NCBI RefSeq assembly: GCF_030009775.1
Contig: NZ_JASCTH010000015.1
Coordinates: forward strand, 52,177 to 116,176
Direction: 5' to 3'
Source of the DNA: Actinoplanes sandaracinus
GTDB taxonomy: Bacteria; Actinomycetota; Actinomycetes; Mycobacteriales; Micromonosporaceae
Length of the DNA: 64,000 nucleotides
Part shown: positions 1 through 7,908 of the stretch, piece after piece
Layout: every line of letters starts with the position of its first letter
Numbering within the stretch: the stretch's first letter is position 1
Translations under genes and position numbers: made by a program
The notes under the pieces: model-generated
Databases searched by the model: none
What the model was told of the DNA's origin: nothing
What the model saw: only the letters and a program-made list of their open reading frames with translations

Positions 1-817
1 CAACCGGATGGCCGACCGCTTGGTAACCTCCCGGACCGACGAGCGTGAGCTGGTCGCCGACCTGTCGCACCGGCTGCGGACACCGCTGACCGCGCTGCGC
101 CTGGACGCCGAGGCGCTCGACCCCGACGACACCCAGATCCTCGACCTCTCCGCGGCCGAGGTGGACCGCCGTCGCGGGATCCGGCGCATCCGGCAGGCGA
201 TCGGGACCCTGGAGGACGAGGTCAACCATCTGATCAACACCACCCGGCAGGCCGTCGCGGACCGGGTCGCCGCCACCCCGGAGGACGGCCTCTGCGACGC
301 CAGCGAGGTGGTCCGGGAACGGATGATGTTCTGGTCGGCGCTCGCCGGCGACCAGGACCGGCAGTACCGCGTGGTCGGCGCGCACCTGCGCATCCCCGTG
401 CCGGTGGCCCGCGCCGAGCTGGCCGCCGCACTGGACGCGGTGCTGGGCAACGTGTTCCGGTACACCCCGCAGGGCGCCGCCTTCGAGGTCGGGCTGTCCC
501 GGCGGGACGGGTGGGTGGCGCTGCGGGTGGACGACGCCGGCCCCGGTATCGGAGACCCGGAGCGCGCGCTGCGGCGCGGGCAGAGCCAGCAGGGCTCCAC
601 CGGCCTCGGGCTGGACATCGCCCGGCGGGTGGCGCAGGCCACCGGCGGGTCGGTCAGCATCGACCGGGCCGCGATGGGCGGGGCGAGCATCGTGATGCTG
701 CTGGCCGACGCCGACGCGACACCGAAACAACCGAGCAGATTCGGGCTGGTCGGCCGGGGCCGGCCGGCACGCGAACGGGATCAGCCACGACGACCCTGGC
801 AACGAGGACGGGAATGA
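1..817 (+). CDS. Sensor histidine kinase, C-terminal part (5' end outside the window)
   Basis: This is the 3' part of a membrane two-component sensor kinase. The reading frame is open from the first base. The Met at position 8 lies in what reads as the end of a HAMP linker (NRMADRL), so the real start is upstream. The HisKA H-box is DLSHRLRTPLTALRLDAEAL with the phospho-accepting His near position 68. It is followed by the ATPase lobe: N-box region LGNVFRYTP, G1 box VDDAGPGIGD and G2 box GSTGLGLDIARRVAQATGG. The order is that of an HPK1-type EnvZ/OmpR-like kinase. The response regulator is expected upstream, outside the window. The tail after the G2 box is basic and low in complexity. Confidence 0.9.
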   Translation, partial: NRMADRLVTSRTDERELVADLSHRLRTPLTALRLDAEALDPDDTQILDLSAAEVDRRRGIRRIRQAIGTLEDEVNHLINTTRQAVADRVAATPEDGLCDASEVVRERMMFWSALAGDQDRQYRVVGAHLRIPVPVARAELAAALDAVLGNVFRYTPQGAAFEVGLSRRDGWVALRVDDAGPGIGDPERALRRGQSQQGSTGLGLDIARRVAQATGGSVSIDRAAMGGASIVMLLADADATPKQPSRFGLVGRGRPARERDQPRRPWQRGRE

Positions 818-1050
818 GCAAGGGCTTCCATCGACAGGTCCCCCGGACGGCGCAGCCCAGGCTTATATCTTCTTTAGGAACATTCCTTTGGCGGGCCCGA
901 CCTGGCAGTGTTCCCTCCGATCCCATCCGGCTTCCCGGATCGCAACCCGCAGCGCGTCCCCATCGCCGCGACCCGGAAGGCCACCCCGCGGTGGGAGGCG
1001 GTCACCCCATGGACCCCTCCCACCGCCACCCAGCTCGACAAGGAGACGCC

Positions 1051-3297
1051 GTGTCCGCGCATCGCCGGCCGACGTTCCGCGGGTCGCCACCAGGGCGACG
1101 CCGCGCCGCGGGCACCCCAGCACCGCCACGAACACGTTCCGCCACCTTCCGGCTCCTTCCGGTAGCCCTCGGCCTGGCCCTGCTCGGGGTCGGCGGCGTG
1201 GTGGGCCCGAGCGTGATCAGCTCCGGCCCCTCCGACGATGACTTCGCCCTGACCGCGCTGCCGACCGACGCCCCCGAGAAGGGGCTGGTCTACAGCGGCC
1301 TGAAGCTGGCCGCGTCCGATTCGGTCTGCGCCGGCGCCTACCTCGTCTTCGAGGAGACCTGCACGCACGGCCCCGACCCGGCGCCGGACGGTCTGGCCGT
1401 CCGCCGTGCCGTCGCCCCGGTGACCGCGGGCGGTCCCGAGATGACCGTGGTGCGGCGGGAGACCGGAGCGGTCCCCGGCGACGCCGAGATCGCCCGCGAC
1501 CAGGGTGGCAGCGCGATCACCGCGGACGCCCCCGCGCTGGTGCCGGACGCGGCCCCCGGCCAGGCCGACTTCATCCTCGGCCCGGGCAACGTGGCCTGCG
1601 CCGGCGACGGGCGGACCGGCAAGCGGGTGCAGCTTCTCTACCTGCACGAGGGTGCCGCGCCCAGCCGGTACGCCAAGTACCTGAACTCGTTCCGCACCTG
1701 GGCCGCCGGGGTGGACGCGATCTTCGACGCGAGCGCCGCCGAGACCGGGGGCTCACGCCACATCCGGTATGTGACGACGCCCGAGTGCCGTGCCGACGTG
1801 GTCGAGGTGCAACTGCCCGACGGTTCGCTGCGTTCGTTCGCGGCGACCATCGACGCGCTGCGCGGCCTGGGCTACAACCGCACCGACCGCAAGTACCTGA
1901 TGTTCGCCGACACGACCCTCTACTGCGGCATCTCCACCTACGTGAACGACACCCGACCCGGCCGCGGCAACCGCAACAACGGCGGCCCGTCCTACGCCCG
2001 GGTCGACTCCGGTTGCTGGAGCGCCGCGATGGCCGCCCACCAGTTGACCCACTCGCTCGGCGCGACGCTCACCGATTCGCCGAACGCCACCGGCGCGGGT
2101 AGCTGCACCGACGAGTACGACCTGCTCTGCGGCGAGGACCGGACCGGCAAGCCGGTGAAGAACGCCTGCCCGAAGAGGAACGAGATCCGGCTCGACTGCG
2201 GGCACGACGACTACTTCAGCACCAACCCGAAACCCCTGAGCTACCTGGACAAACACTGGAACGTGGCGCTCAGCGAGTTCCTGCTACGCAGTGACGGCGG
2301 CGACGACGTTCCGGACGTGCCGGGCGCCGTGGTGCCGAGCCAGGACACGCCGGCCGGCCCGCCGCAGGCCAGCCCGTCCACACCCGCCCCGGCGGCCAGT
2401 TCGCCGTCTCCCCGTCCCAGCGGCCCGGCGACCGCCAACCCGAGCCCCAGCGTCTCGGCGAGCGCCGGCCCGGCCTCACCGGCCCCGGAGCCCACCGCCC
2501 CGGTGGAGCCGCCCGTGGTGGTCGTGACCCCGGTGGCGCACCAGTCCGGGCCGACCGCCACACCGCCGCCCGGCACCGGCGACCAGGCCGACGGCGCCGC
2601 CACCCCGCCCGGGGTCACCAACAACGGCGTGCAGGCCGTGCTGGAGATCCGCGAGGCGACCAGCGGCTCGGTCCGGCTGACCTGGAGCGCCGCCGGCCCC
2701 GACGTCGACTACGAGGTGTCGGTGGACGGTAAGCCGGTGGCCACCACGCGCGCCACCCGGGCTCGCCTGATCGGCCTGAAGCCGGACGCGAAGTATGTGG
2801 TGGAGATCCGCAACCGCAAGCTCCGCTACCACGCCAAGGGCGCCGCGGAGACCGCTCCGGCGGCCCGCCCGGCGCAGAACTCGTGGTTCGTGCTGACGAA
2901 CTCGCTGACCGGCGGCGCGGCCGACCTGTACGCGGCCCGGTCCGCCGACGGCACCCCGGTCACCCTGGGCAGCGACGACGGCGGCACCCAGCAGCAGTGG
3001 CAGTTGGTGCCGGCCGGCAACGGCAGCTACTCGCTGGTCTCCAAGGCGAGCAACCGGTGCGCGGTCCCCCTCGGCGGCAACCCGGTCGCCGGGTCTCCGC
3101 TGGTGCAGGGCGACTGCCAGTCGGGGGCGGGAGCCCGGTGGACGCTGCGCGCCTCCGCCTACGGCTTCACCATCCGCGCCACCACCGGTGACCTGGTGAT
3201 CGGTGTGGGCGCCCAGCGCTTCGGCACGCAGCGCGTGCTGGTACTGCAGGAGGACACCGAGCAGCGGCACCAGAGCTGGACAGCAGTGCCGGACTGA
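1051..3297 (+). CDS. Membrane-anchored or secreted metallopeptidase-like protein with FN3 and ricin-type lectin domains
   Basis: A 748-residue extracellular protein. The GTG at 1051 was chosen because AAGGAG lies 5 nt upstream; the open frame extending back to 511 overlaps the kinase gene and is not coding-like. A hydrophobic segment at residues about 34-56 is a signal anchor or signal peptide. Residues about 60-410 form a domain that resembles actinobacterial zinc-peptidase-like proteins, with paired Cys and the motif HQLTHSLGA at residues 330-338. This looks like an HExxH site in which the catalytic Glu is Gln. A Pro/Ser/Thr linker follows (about 418-523), then a fibronectin type III domain (about 530-605) and a ricin-B/RICIN lectin domain (about 610-748, with a QQQWQLV core). 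The family resemblance is inferred from motifs. It may be an inactive peptidase scaffold that binds polysaccharide. Confidence 0.82.
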   Translation: MSAHRRPTFRGSPPGRRRAAGTPAPPRTRSATFRLLPVALGLALLGVGGVVGPSVISSGPSDDDFALTALPTDAPEKGLVYSGLKLAASDSVCAGAYLVFEETCTHGPDPAPDGLAVRRAVAPVTAGGPEMTVVRRETGAVPGDAEIARDQGGSAITADAPALVPDAAPGQADFILGPGNVACAGDGRTGKRVQLLYLHEGAAPSRYAKYLNSFRTWAAGVDAIFDASAAETGGSRHIRYVTTPECRADVVEVQLPDGSLRSFAATIDALRGLGYNRTDRKYLMFADTTLYCGISTYVNDTRPGRGNRNNGGPSYARVDSGCWSAAMAAHQLTHSLGATLTDSPNATGAGSCTDEYDLLCGEDRTGKPVKNACPKRNEIRLDCGHDDYFSTNPKPLSYLDKHWNVALSEFLLRSDGGDDVPDVPGAVVPSQDTPAGPPQASPSTPAPAASSPSPRPSGPATANPSPSVSASAGPASPAPEPTAPVEPPVVVVTPVAHQSGPTATPPPGTGDQADGAATPPGVTNNGVQAVLEIREATSGSVRLTWSAAGPDVDYEVSVDGKPVATTRATRARLIGLKPDAKYVVEIRNRKLRYHAKGAAETAPAARPAQNSWFVLTNSLTGGAADLYAARSADGTPVTLGSDDGGTQQQWQLVPAGNGSYSLVSKASNRCAVPLGGNPVAGSPLVQGDCQSGAGARWTLRASAYGFTIRATTGDLVIGVGAQRFGTQRVLVLQEDTEQRHQSWTAVPD

Positions 3298-3311
3298 CGG
3301 GAGGAAAGCTG

Positions 3312-3458
3312 ATGCCTGATGTATTGAGAAGGCCGGAGACCGAGCCGGACGAGAATCCGGCCCGGTTCACCCGGCGCAGGCTGGTTCGCTGGCTGACGAT
3401 CCTGACCATCGGCACCCTGACGATGGTGGCCTGCTGGCAGGACCCGCTCTACCCCTGA
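3312..3458 (+). CDS. Small single-pass membrane protein (48 aa)
   Basis: Starts with ATG 14 nt after the lectin protein stop, preceded by GAGGAAAG, so it is probably co-translated with the upstream gene. The first 20 residues are charged and Pro-rich, then an RRR stretch and one hydrophobic helix (LTILTIGTLTMVACW). The protein ends with QDPLYP. The Cys near the helix end is not in a clear lipobox position. The last 10 bases overlap the end of the convergent deaminase gene. The function is unknown. Confidence 0.6.
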   Translation: MPDVLRRPETEPDENPARFTRRRLVRWLTILTIGTLTMVACWQDPLYP

Positions 3459-4471
3459 GCCGTCGCGTAGGCGTCGATCTCGGCGAGCAGCGCGGTCCGG
3501 CCGTCGGCGGGCAGGAAGCTGTGCCGGACGGCGGCGCGGGCCAGGTCGGCGACTCCGGCCGTGTCCAGGTTCAGCAGCCGGGCCGCCGCCGCGTACTCCT
3601 GCTCCAGGCTGGTGCCGAACATCGGCGGGTCGTCGGAGTTGATGCTGACCGGCACGCCGGCCGCGACCAGGGTGGCGAGCGGGTGCTCGTCGAGGCTGGC
3701 GACCGCCCGGGTGCGCAGGTTCGAGGTCGGGCAGACCTCGAGGGGGATCGCGTGCTCCGCCAGGTGCGCCATCAGCCGCTCGTCCTGGGCGGCGGCGATG
3801 CCGTGGCCGATGCGCTCGGCGCCCAGTTCACGCAGAGCGTCCCAGATCGTCTCCGGTCCGGTGGTCTCCCCCGCGTGCGGAACGCTGTGCAGCCCGGCCG
3901 CCCGGGCCTGGTCGAAGTACGGCTTGAACTGCGGCCGCGGCACCCCGATCTCCGGCCCGCCCAGACCGAAACTGACCAGTCCTTCGGGCCGTTCGCCGAG
4001 GGCGATCCGCAGCGTCTCCTCGGCCGCGGCCAGTCCGGCCTCGCCGGGGATGTCGAAGCACCAGCGCAGCTGCACCCCGAAATCGCGGGCGGCGCTCTGC
4101 CGGGCGTCCTCGATCGCCTCGCAGAACGCCTTGGCCGGGATGCCTCGCCGCACGCTGGAGTACGGCGTGACGGTCAGTTCCGCGTACCGGACGTTCTGCC
4201 GCCCGAGTTCCCGCCCGATCTCGTAGGTGAGCAGACGGACGTCCTCGTCGTCACGGATCAGGTCGACCACGCTCAGGTAGATCTCGACGAAGTGGGCGAA
4301 GTCCCGGAACTCGAAGTAGTCGGCGAGCAGCGACGGGTCGGCCGGCACCGGCGAGCTGCCCTGGTGCCGGGCGGCCAGCTCGGCGACGATCCGTGGCGAC
4401 GCCGAGCCGACGTGGTGGACGTGCAGCTCGGCCTTGGGCAGGCCGGCGATGAACGACGTCAGGTCGGTCAC
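3449..4471 (-). CDS. add: Adenosine deaminase family protein
   Basis: Metal-dependent purine deaminase of the adenosine/AMP deaminase superfamily (340 aa, usual length), cytosolic. The family deaminates adenosine to inosine in purine salvage. Visible sites are the N-terminal metal ligands in AELHVHHVGS, the PHAGE motif (S-V-P-H-A-G-E), the ERIGHGIAA segment and the C-terminal NSDDPPMF metal-binding motif. The N-terminal motif is HVHHVGS rather than the common HxHLxG(S/A), so a related substrate such as aminodeoxyfutalosine is possible. GTG start with GGGGGA upstream. It follows the methyltransferase gene by 12 nt and is probably in the same transcript. Confidence 0.88.
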   Translation of the reverse strand: MTDLTSFIAGLPKAELHVHHVGSASPRIVAELAARHQGSSPVPADPSLLADYFEFRDFAHFVEIYLSVVDLIRDDEDVRLLTYEIGRELGRQNVRYAELTVTPYSSVRRGIPAKAFCEAIEDARQSAARDFGVQLRWCFDIPGEAGLAAAEETLRIALGERPEGLVSFGLGGPEIGVPRPQFKPYFDQARAAGLHSVPHAGETTGPETIWDALRELGAERIGHGIAAAQDERLMAHLAEHAIPLEVCPTSNLRTRAVASLDEHPLATLVAAGVPVSINSDDPPMFGTSLEQEYAAAARLLNLDTAGVADLARAAVRHSFLPADGRTALLAEIDAYATAQG

Positions 4472-4483
4472 AGGTAGTTCCCC

Positions 4484-5221
4484 CTAGATAGAAGCCACCA
4501 CGAAGATACGGCGGAAGGGGAAGGCGACGACGCCGTGCCGCTCCGGATACTCGACGGCGATCCGTTCGGCGAGCGCGGCCCGGAAGGTGACCCACTCGGC
4601 GTCGCCCATGGCGGCGCGGACCGGGCGCAGGGCGGTGCCCTCCATCCACCGCAGCACCGGGTGCTCCTCCCCGACCGGCAGCAGGTGCAGATAGGTGGTC
4701 TCCCAGGCGTCCACGGTCGCGCCGGCCGCGGTCAGCGACTCGGCGTAGGTCGCCGCGTCGTCCACCGGGTCGTCGCGGAGACCGCCGGACGCCATCTCCC
4801 ACACGGCGCGGTGGCCGGGGCTGTCGAAGTTGCCGGGCACCTGCATCGCGAGCCAGGCCCCGGCCGGCAGCTCACGCACCCACTCGGTCAGCATCCGCTG
4901 GTGCCCCGGCACCCATTGGAGCGCGGCGTTGGTGACCACGACGTCGACGTCCGGTGTGGGACGCCAGTCGGCGATGTCGCCGGTCCGGAACTCGACCGGG
5001 CCCGGCTCGGCCGTGGCCTTCTCGATCATCTCGGGTGACGAGTCGATCCCGACGACGCGGGCCTCCGGCCAGCGCTCGGCAAGGGTTCGGGTCAGCTCCC
5101 CCGGCCCGCAGCCCAGGTCGACCACAGTCCGGGGATCGTCCGCGCCGACCTGGCGGACCAGGTCGAAGAAGGGCCGGGAGCGTTCGGCGCCGAAGCGGCG
5201 GTAGACAGCGGGATCCCACAT
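4484..5221 (-). CDS. tam: Trans-aconitate 2-methyltransferase-like SAM methyltransferase
   Basis: Class I SAM-dependent methyltransferase, 245 aa. It begins MWDPAVYRRFGAERSRPF, the typical opening of Tam proteins, which methylate trans-aconitate, an inhibitor of the TCA cycle. The SAM-binding glycine motif is VVDLGCGPGELTRTLAERWP; the acidic ribose-binding position follows in VVGIDSS and the third motif is VVVTNAALQWVP. ATG start preceded by GAGGGG. First gene of a two-gene unit with the deaminase. It is divergent from the aldo/keto reductase, with a palindromic operator candidate between them. The substrate is inferred from the family only. Confidence 0.87.
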   Translation of the reverse strand: MWDPAVYRRFGAERSRPFFDLVRQVGADDPRTVVDLGCGPGELTRTLAERWPEARVVGIDSSPEMIEKATAEPGPVEFRTGDIADWRPTPDVDVVVTNAALQWVPGHQRMLTEWVRELPAGAWLAMQVPGNFDSPGHRAVWEMASGGLRDDPVDDAATYAESLTAAGATVDAWETTYLHLLPVGEEHPVLRWMEGTALRPVRAAMGDAEWVTFRAALAERIAVEYPERHGVVAFPFRRIFVVASI

Positions 5222-5233
5222 GACTTCCCCCTC

Positions 5234-5251
5234 AAACCGTACGTACGTTTT
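5234..5251. promoter_or_regulatory. Palindromic operator candidate between tam and the aldo/keto reductase
   Basis: The perfect palindrome CGTACGTACG (5238-5247) extends, with one mismatched pair, to AAA-N-10 bp-N-TTT. It lies immediately upstream of a TTGACA -35 box for the rightward gene and close to the leftward tam start. The form resembles TetR-family operators. No TetR gene is in the immediate neighbourhood, so the regulator would act from elsewhere. Confidence 0.5.
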
Positions 5252-5253
5252 GT

Positions 5254-5280
5254 TTGACAGTACCAGCCTGACGGTAGTGT
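5254..5280 (+). promoter_or_regulatory. Promoter of the aldo/keto reductase, probably leaderless
   Basis: TTGACA at 5254-5259 and TAGTGT at 5275-5280, with a short 15-bp spacer. The GTG start at 5287 lies 12 nt after the first base of the -10 and has no Shine-Dalgarno, which fits transcription starting at the start codon. Confidence 0.5.
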
Positions 5281-5286
5281 CACGGA

Positions 5287-6264
5287 GTGGAAAATCGAAG
5301 CTTCCCCAAGCTGGGACGGTCCGTCGGCGTGGTCGGCCTCGGCGCCTGGCAGCTCGGCGCCGACTGGGGCCAGGTCAGCGAGTCCGACGCGCACGCGACG
5401 CTGCAGGCGGCCGTCGACTCCGGCGTGACCTTCATCGACACCGCCGACGTCTACGGCGACGGCCGCAGTGAACAGATCATCGGGTCGTTCCTCAAGGACC
5501 ACCCGGGCCTGACCGTCTTCACCAAGATGGGCCGCCGGCTCCCCCAGGAGCCGGGCAACTATCACCTGGACAACTTCCGCGCCTGGACCGACCGCTCCCG
5601 CGCCAACCTCGGCGTGGAGACGCTCGACCTGGTGCAGCTGCACTGCCCGCCGACCCCGGTGTTCAGCTCCGACGCCGTCTTCGACGCCCTCGACACCCTG
5701 GTGGAGGAGAAGCGGATCGGGGCGTACGGCGTGAGCGTCGAGACCGCCGAGGAGGCGCTGACGGCGATCGCCCGCCCCGGTGTGGCCAGCGTGCAGATCA
5801 TCCTGAACGCGTTCCGCCACAAGCCGCTGGAGCGGGTGCTGCCGGCCGCCGCCGAGGCCGGAGTCGGCATCATCGCCCGGGTCCCGCTGGCGAGTGGCCT
5901 GCTCTCCGGGCGCTATGACGCGAACACCACGTTCGCCGCCGACGACCACCGCAACTACAACCGCCACGGCGAGTCGTTCGACGTCGGCGAGACGTTCTCC
6001 GGAGTGGACTTCCAGGTCGGCCTGGAAGCGGTCGGCCGGCTGCGCCCGCTGGTGCCGGCCGGCGCCACGATGGCGCAGTTCGCCCTCCGCTGGATCATCG
6101 ACCAGCACGGCCTCACCGTGGTGATCCCGGGTGCGCGCAACCCGGAACAGGCTCGGGCGAACGCGGCCTCGGCAGACCTTGCGCCGCTATCGCCGGAAAC
6201 CCAGGAAATGATCACCGCGGTCTACGATGAGTTGATTCGCCCACAGGTGCACGGCAAATGGTGA
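5287..6264 (+). CDS. Aldo/keto reductase
   Basis: NADPH-dependent aldo/keto reductase, 325 aa, soluble TIM-barrel enzyme. The catalytic tetrad is visible: Asp and Tyr in FIDTADVYGDGRSEQIIG, Lys in VFTKMGRR and His in DLVQLHCPP. The C-terminal cofactor-binding stretch is VVIPGARNPEQARANAA. The physiological substrate cannot be deduced. The GTG start at 5287 lacks a ribosome binding site and is consistent with a leaderless message. It overlaps the next small membrane gene by 7 nt, so the two are probably co-expressed. Confidence 0.92.
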   Translation: MENRSFPKLGRSVGVVGLGAWQLGADWGQVSESDAHATLQAAVDSGVTFIDTADVYGDGRSEQIIGSFLKDHPGLTVFTKMGRRLPQEPGNYHLDNFRAWTDRSRANLGVETLDLVQLHCPPTPVFSSDAVFDALDTLVEEKRIGAYGVSVETAEEALTAIARPGVASVQIILNAFRHKPLERVLPAAAEAGVGIIARVPLASGLLSGRYDANTTFAADDHRNYNRHGESFDVGETFSGVDFQVGLEAVGRLRPLVPAGATMAQFALRWIIDQHGLTVVIPGARNPEQARANAASADLAPLSPETQEMITAVYDELIRPQVHGKW

Positions 6265-6488
6265 ACAATGAAACAGAGCCGCCGCGGTTGAAGGGCTGGC
6301 TCACCATGTCCCTCGGTCTTCTGGCGATCGTTCTCGGTGGGGTGTGGACGCTGCAGGGTCTCGACTACCTCGGCGACGGTCTGATGAGCGGGCAGACCGT
6401 CTGGGTCGTGGTCGGCGGTGTCCTGATAGCCGTCGGGCTGGTCCTGGTGATCCTCGGCATGCGCCGGCGGTCCAGCGGCCAGCACTGA
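6258..6488 (+). CDS. Small two-helix membrane protein (76 aa)
   Basis: Overlaps the end of the aldo/keto reductase by 7 nt, which suggests translational coupling. After a short polar N-terminus (MVNNETEPPRLKG) there are two hydrophobic helices (about residues 14-33 and 46-66) joined by a short loop, then a basic end MRRRSSGQH. Resembles small uncharacterised actinobacterial membrane proteins. Function unknown. Confidence 0.7.
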   Translation: MVNNETEPPRLKGWLTMSLGLLAIVLGGVWTLQGLDYLGDGLMSGQTVWVVVGGVLIAVGLVLVILGMRRRSSGQH

Positions 6489-6537
6489 CCGCACCCGTCC
6501 GGCAACGGGCACAGGGCTGGGTGATGGGCACGAAAGA

Positions 6538-6568
6538 GGCCCCGCAACCTCGATGAGGGTGCGGGGCC
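6538..6568. terminator. Strong hairpin terminator after the aldo/keto reductase unit
   Basis: Two 14-nt arms (6538-6551 and 6555-6568) pair with a single mismatch around a 3-nt loop (GGCCCCGCAACCTC / GAGGGTGCGGGGCC). It lies between the rightward reductase unit and the leftward cold-shock gene and could serve both strands. Confidence 0.7.
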
Positions 6569-6713
6569 ACGGTCGGGCCGGCCTCCGCCAGGCGGCCGGC
6601 GAACCGGTCTCACGACCGGCAGGTTTGAGATCTGCTCACGACTCACATGGAGCGGGACTCCCCGTGCAGGTGAAGGACAAGGTCTCCACCGTCGTGAACG
6701 AGTCTCACTAGTC

Positions 6714-6917
6714 TCAGAGCGGGCGAACCTGCTCCGCCTGCGGGCCCTTCTGGCCCTGGGCGATCTCGAACTCCACCCGCTGGTTCTCCTCCAGAGTGCG
6801 GTAACCGCTCGTCTGGATGGCCGAGAAGTGGACGAACACGTCAGCACCCCCGCCGTCGACGGTGATGAAGCCGAAGCCCTTGTCTGCGTTGAACCACTTC
6901 ACGGTGCCTTGCGCCAT
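6714..6917 (-). CDS. cspA: Cold-shock protein, CspA family
   Basis: A 67-residue single cold-shock domain that binds single-stranded RNA/DNA, cytosolic. RNP1 is KGFGFI and RNP2 is VFVHF; the protein opens MAQGTVKWFNADKGFGFI, the standard CspA opening. The start at 6917 is set by AGAAGGAGAG a few nt upstream; a longer in-frame Met at 6953 is not needed. The long non-coding region upstream may carry a structured 5' leader, as is common for csp genes. Confidence 0.95.
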   Translation of the reverse strand: MAQGTVKWFNADKGFGFITVDGGGADVFVHFSAIQTSGYRTLEENQRVEFEIAQGQKGPQAEQVRPL

Positions 6918-7270
6918 GCTGAACTCTCCTTCTGAAAATGCCGGCCCGCCCAACCGCGGCAGCGCGGGGCCGATGACCGTTTTCGAGCAGCGGCGCCGTG
7001 AGGCGGCCTTTCAGAGGACACCCCATCCACCGGGCTCACAGGACACCTGCCGCCCTCCCGGGGTGGGGCCGGCGTCACGCGAGTCAAGCGGAAGCAGCTA
7101 CCACGTACGCAAAAACTGGCCACACTGTACCCGAAAATCGGGCCGTAAAGCTGCCCTTCGCAGGAATCCAATAATGGGTGACCGATATGGAAAAGGTCCC
7201 CCACTTCGCCGGTTCGAACACCGGAACGAAGCGGGGGACCGCCAAGACCCTCGTCTATGCGCAGGTTGAT
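6918..7270. other. Intergenic region upstream of cspA
   Basis: 353 bp without a credible gene, lying between the cspA start and the stop of the DUF4235 gene (both leftward). It contains the DUF4235 terminator at its right end, and presumably the cspA promoter and leader. No promoter could be assigned with confidence. Confidence 0.5.
7191..7240 (-). terminator. Rho-independent terminator of the DUF4235/DUF3618/holin-like operon
   Basis: On the minus strand a long GC-rich hairpin (7195-7240) ends in GGGGGACC and is followed directly by TTTTCC. The arms pair as GGTCCCCC, CTTCG and CCGGT with small internal mismatches. The central GGTTCGAAC resembles a tRNA T-loop, but no tRNA can be folded around it. 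Confidence 0.75.
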
Positions 7271-7543
7271 CTAGTCGGGCCAGGTGCCCGTCAGTTTCTT
7301 GGTGGTGATGGCGCCACCACGATGGACGGCAGCCTTCACGAGCGCGAAGATCGCGCCCTGCAACGCTGCGGCGGCGAGGATCTCGCCCCAGCCCCGGTCC
7401 GGGTCGCCGGCGTCGGGGGCGTCGTCGTCCCCCGCGACCAACTTCCACGCCTCCTTGAAGAGGAGACCCGCGACCGCACCGGCGGCGAACCCCAGCGCCA
7501 CATTCACCGGCTTCAGGGTCAGTTTCGCCAACTTGCCCGCCAT
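7271..7543 (-). CDS. DUF4235 membrane protein
   Basis: A 90-aa protein of the actinobacterial DUF4235 family. It begins MAGKLAKLTLKPVNVALG, has a first hydrophobic helix (about 14-30) with GAVAGLLFKEAWKLV, an acidic central loop (GDDDAPDAGDPD) and a second amphipathic or hydrophobic helix (ILAAAALQGAIFALVKAAVH). ATG at 7543 chosen because GGGAGG sits 5 nt upstream. The stop of the upstream DUF3618 gene overlaps this start (TGATG). Third gene of a coupled envelope operon. Function unknown. Confidence 0.85.
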   Translation of the reverse strand: MAGKLAKLTLKPVNVALGFAAGAVAGLLFKEAWKLVAGDDDAPDAGDPDRGWGEILAAAALQGAIFALVKAAVHRGGAITTKKLTGTWPD

Positions 7544-7908
7544 CAACGCCTCCCTCGGATGATCAGAATGACGCCGGCCACGGCCACCAGACCCGCGACG
7601 ACCAGCACGGCCGGCAACGGATTGGCTCGTACCCGGGAACCGGCCTGATATGCCAGCTCACGCGGCGGAGTCTCACGGACCCGCCCGCCAGCGCCCAGCG
7701 CCGCCTCACGCACCCGCCCGGTCATCGCCGCGGCCCGCGTCAGCACCCGCTGCTTGGTCTCCTCGACCTGCTCGCGGGCGCGCGCCTTCACGTCGGCCCG
7801 GGAGGCCAGCACCTGCACCGTCTCACCCAGATCGGCGCGGGTCTGCCGGATCTCCTCCCGCAGTGTCACCAGGTCCGGTTTCGCGGCGTTCCCGTTCTTG
7901 TCACTCAT
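7543..7908 (-). CDS. DUF3618 protein
   Basis: 121 aa. The N-terminal half carries the DUF3618 signature REEIRQTRADLGETVQVL followed by a helical, charged stretch (RADVKARAREQVEETKQRV). A single C-terminal membrane helix (PAVLVVAGLVAVAGVILII) ends in RGRR. It is therefore a tail-anchored inner-membrane protein with a cytosolic coiled region. Start overlaps the stop of the holin-like gene (ATGA), and its stop overlaps the DUF4235 start. Confidence 0.88.
   Translation of the reverse strand: MSDKNGNAAKPDLVTLREEIRQTRADLGETVQVLASRADVKARAREQVEETKQRVLTRAAAMTGRVREAALGAGGRVRETPPRELAYQAGSRVRANPLPAVLVVAGLVAVAGVILIIRGRR

Noticed and set aside
876..889. AGGAACATTCCT as an operator upstream of the lectin protein gene
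   Set aside because: The dyad is imperfect at the centre, lies over 160 bp from the start and has no matching promoter boxes.
511..1050. N-terminal extension of the lectin protein gene
   Set aside because: It overlaps the upstream kinase gene, reads as Arg/Gly-rich sequence and the GTG at 1051 has a good ribosome binding site.
7195..7240. GGTTCGAAC-like T-loop suggesting a tRNA
   Set aside because: No acceptor, D or anticodon arm can be folded. The segment is a long hairpin followed by T residues on the minus strand, so it is a terminator.
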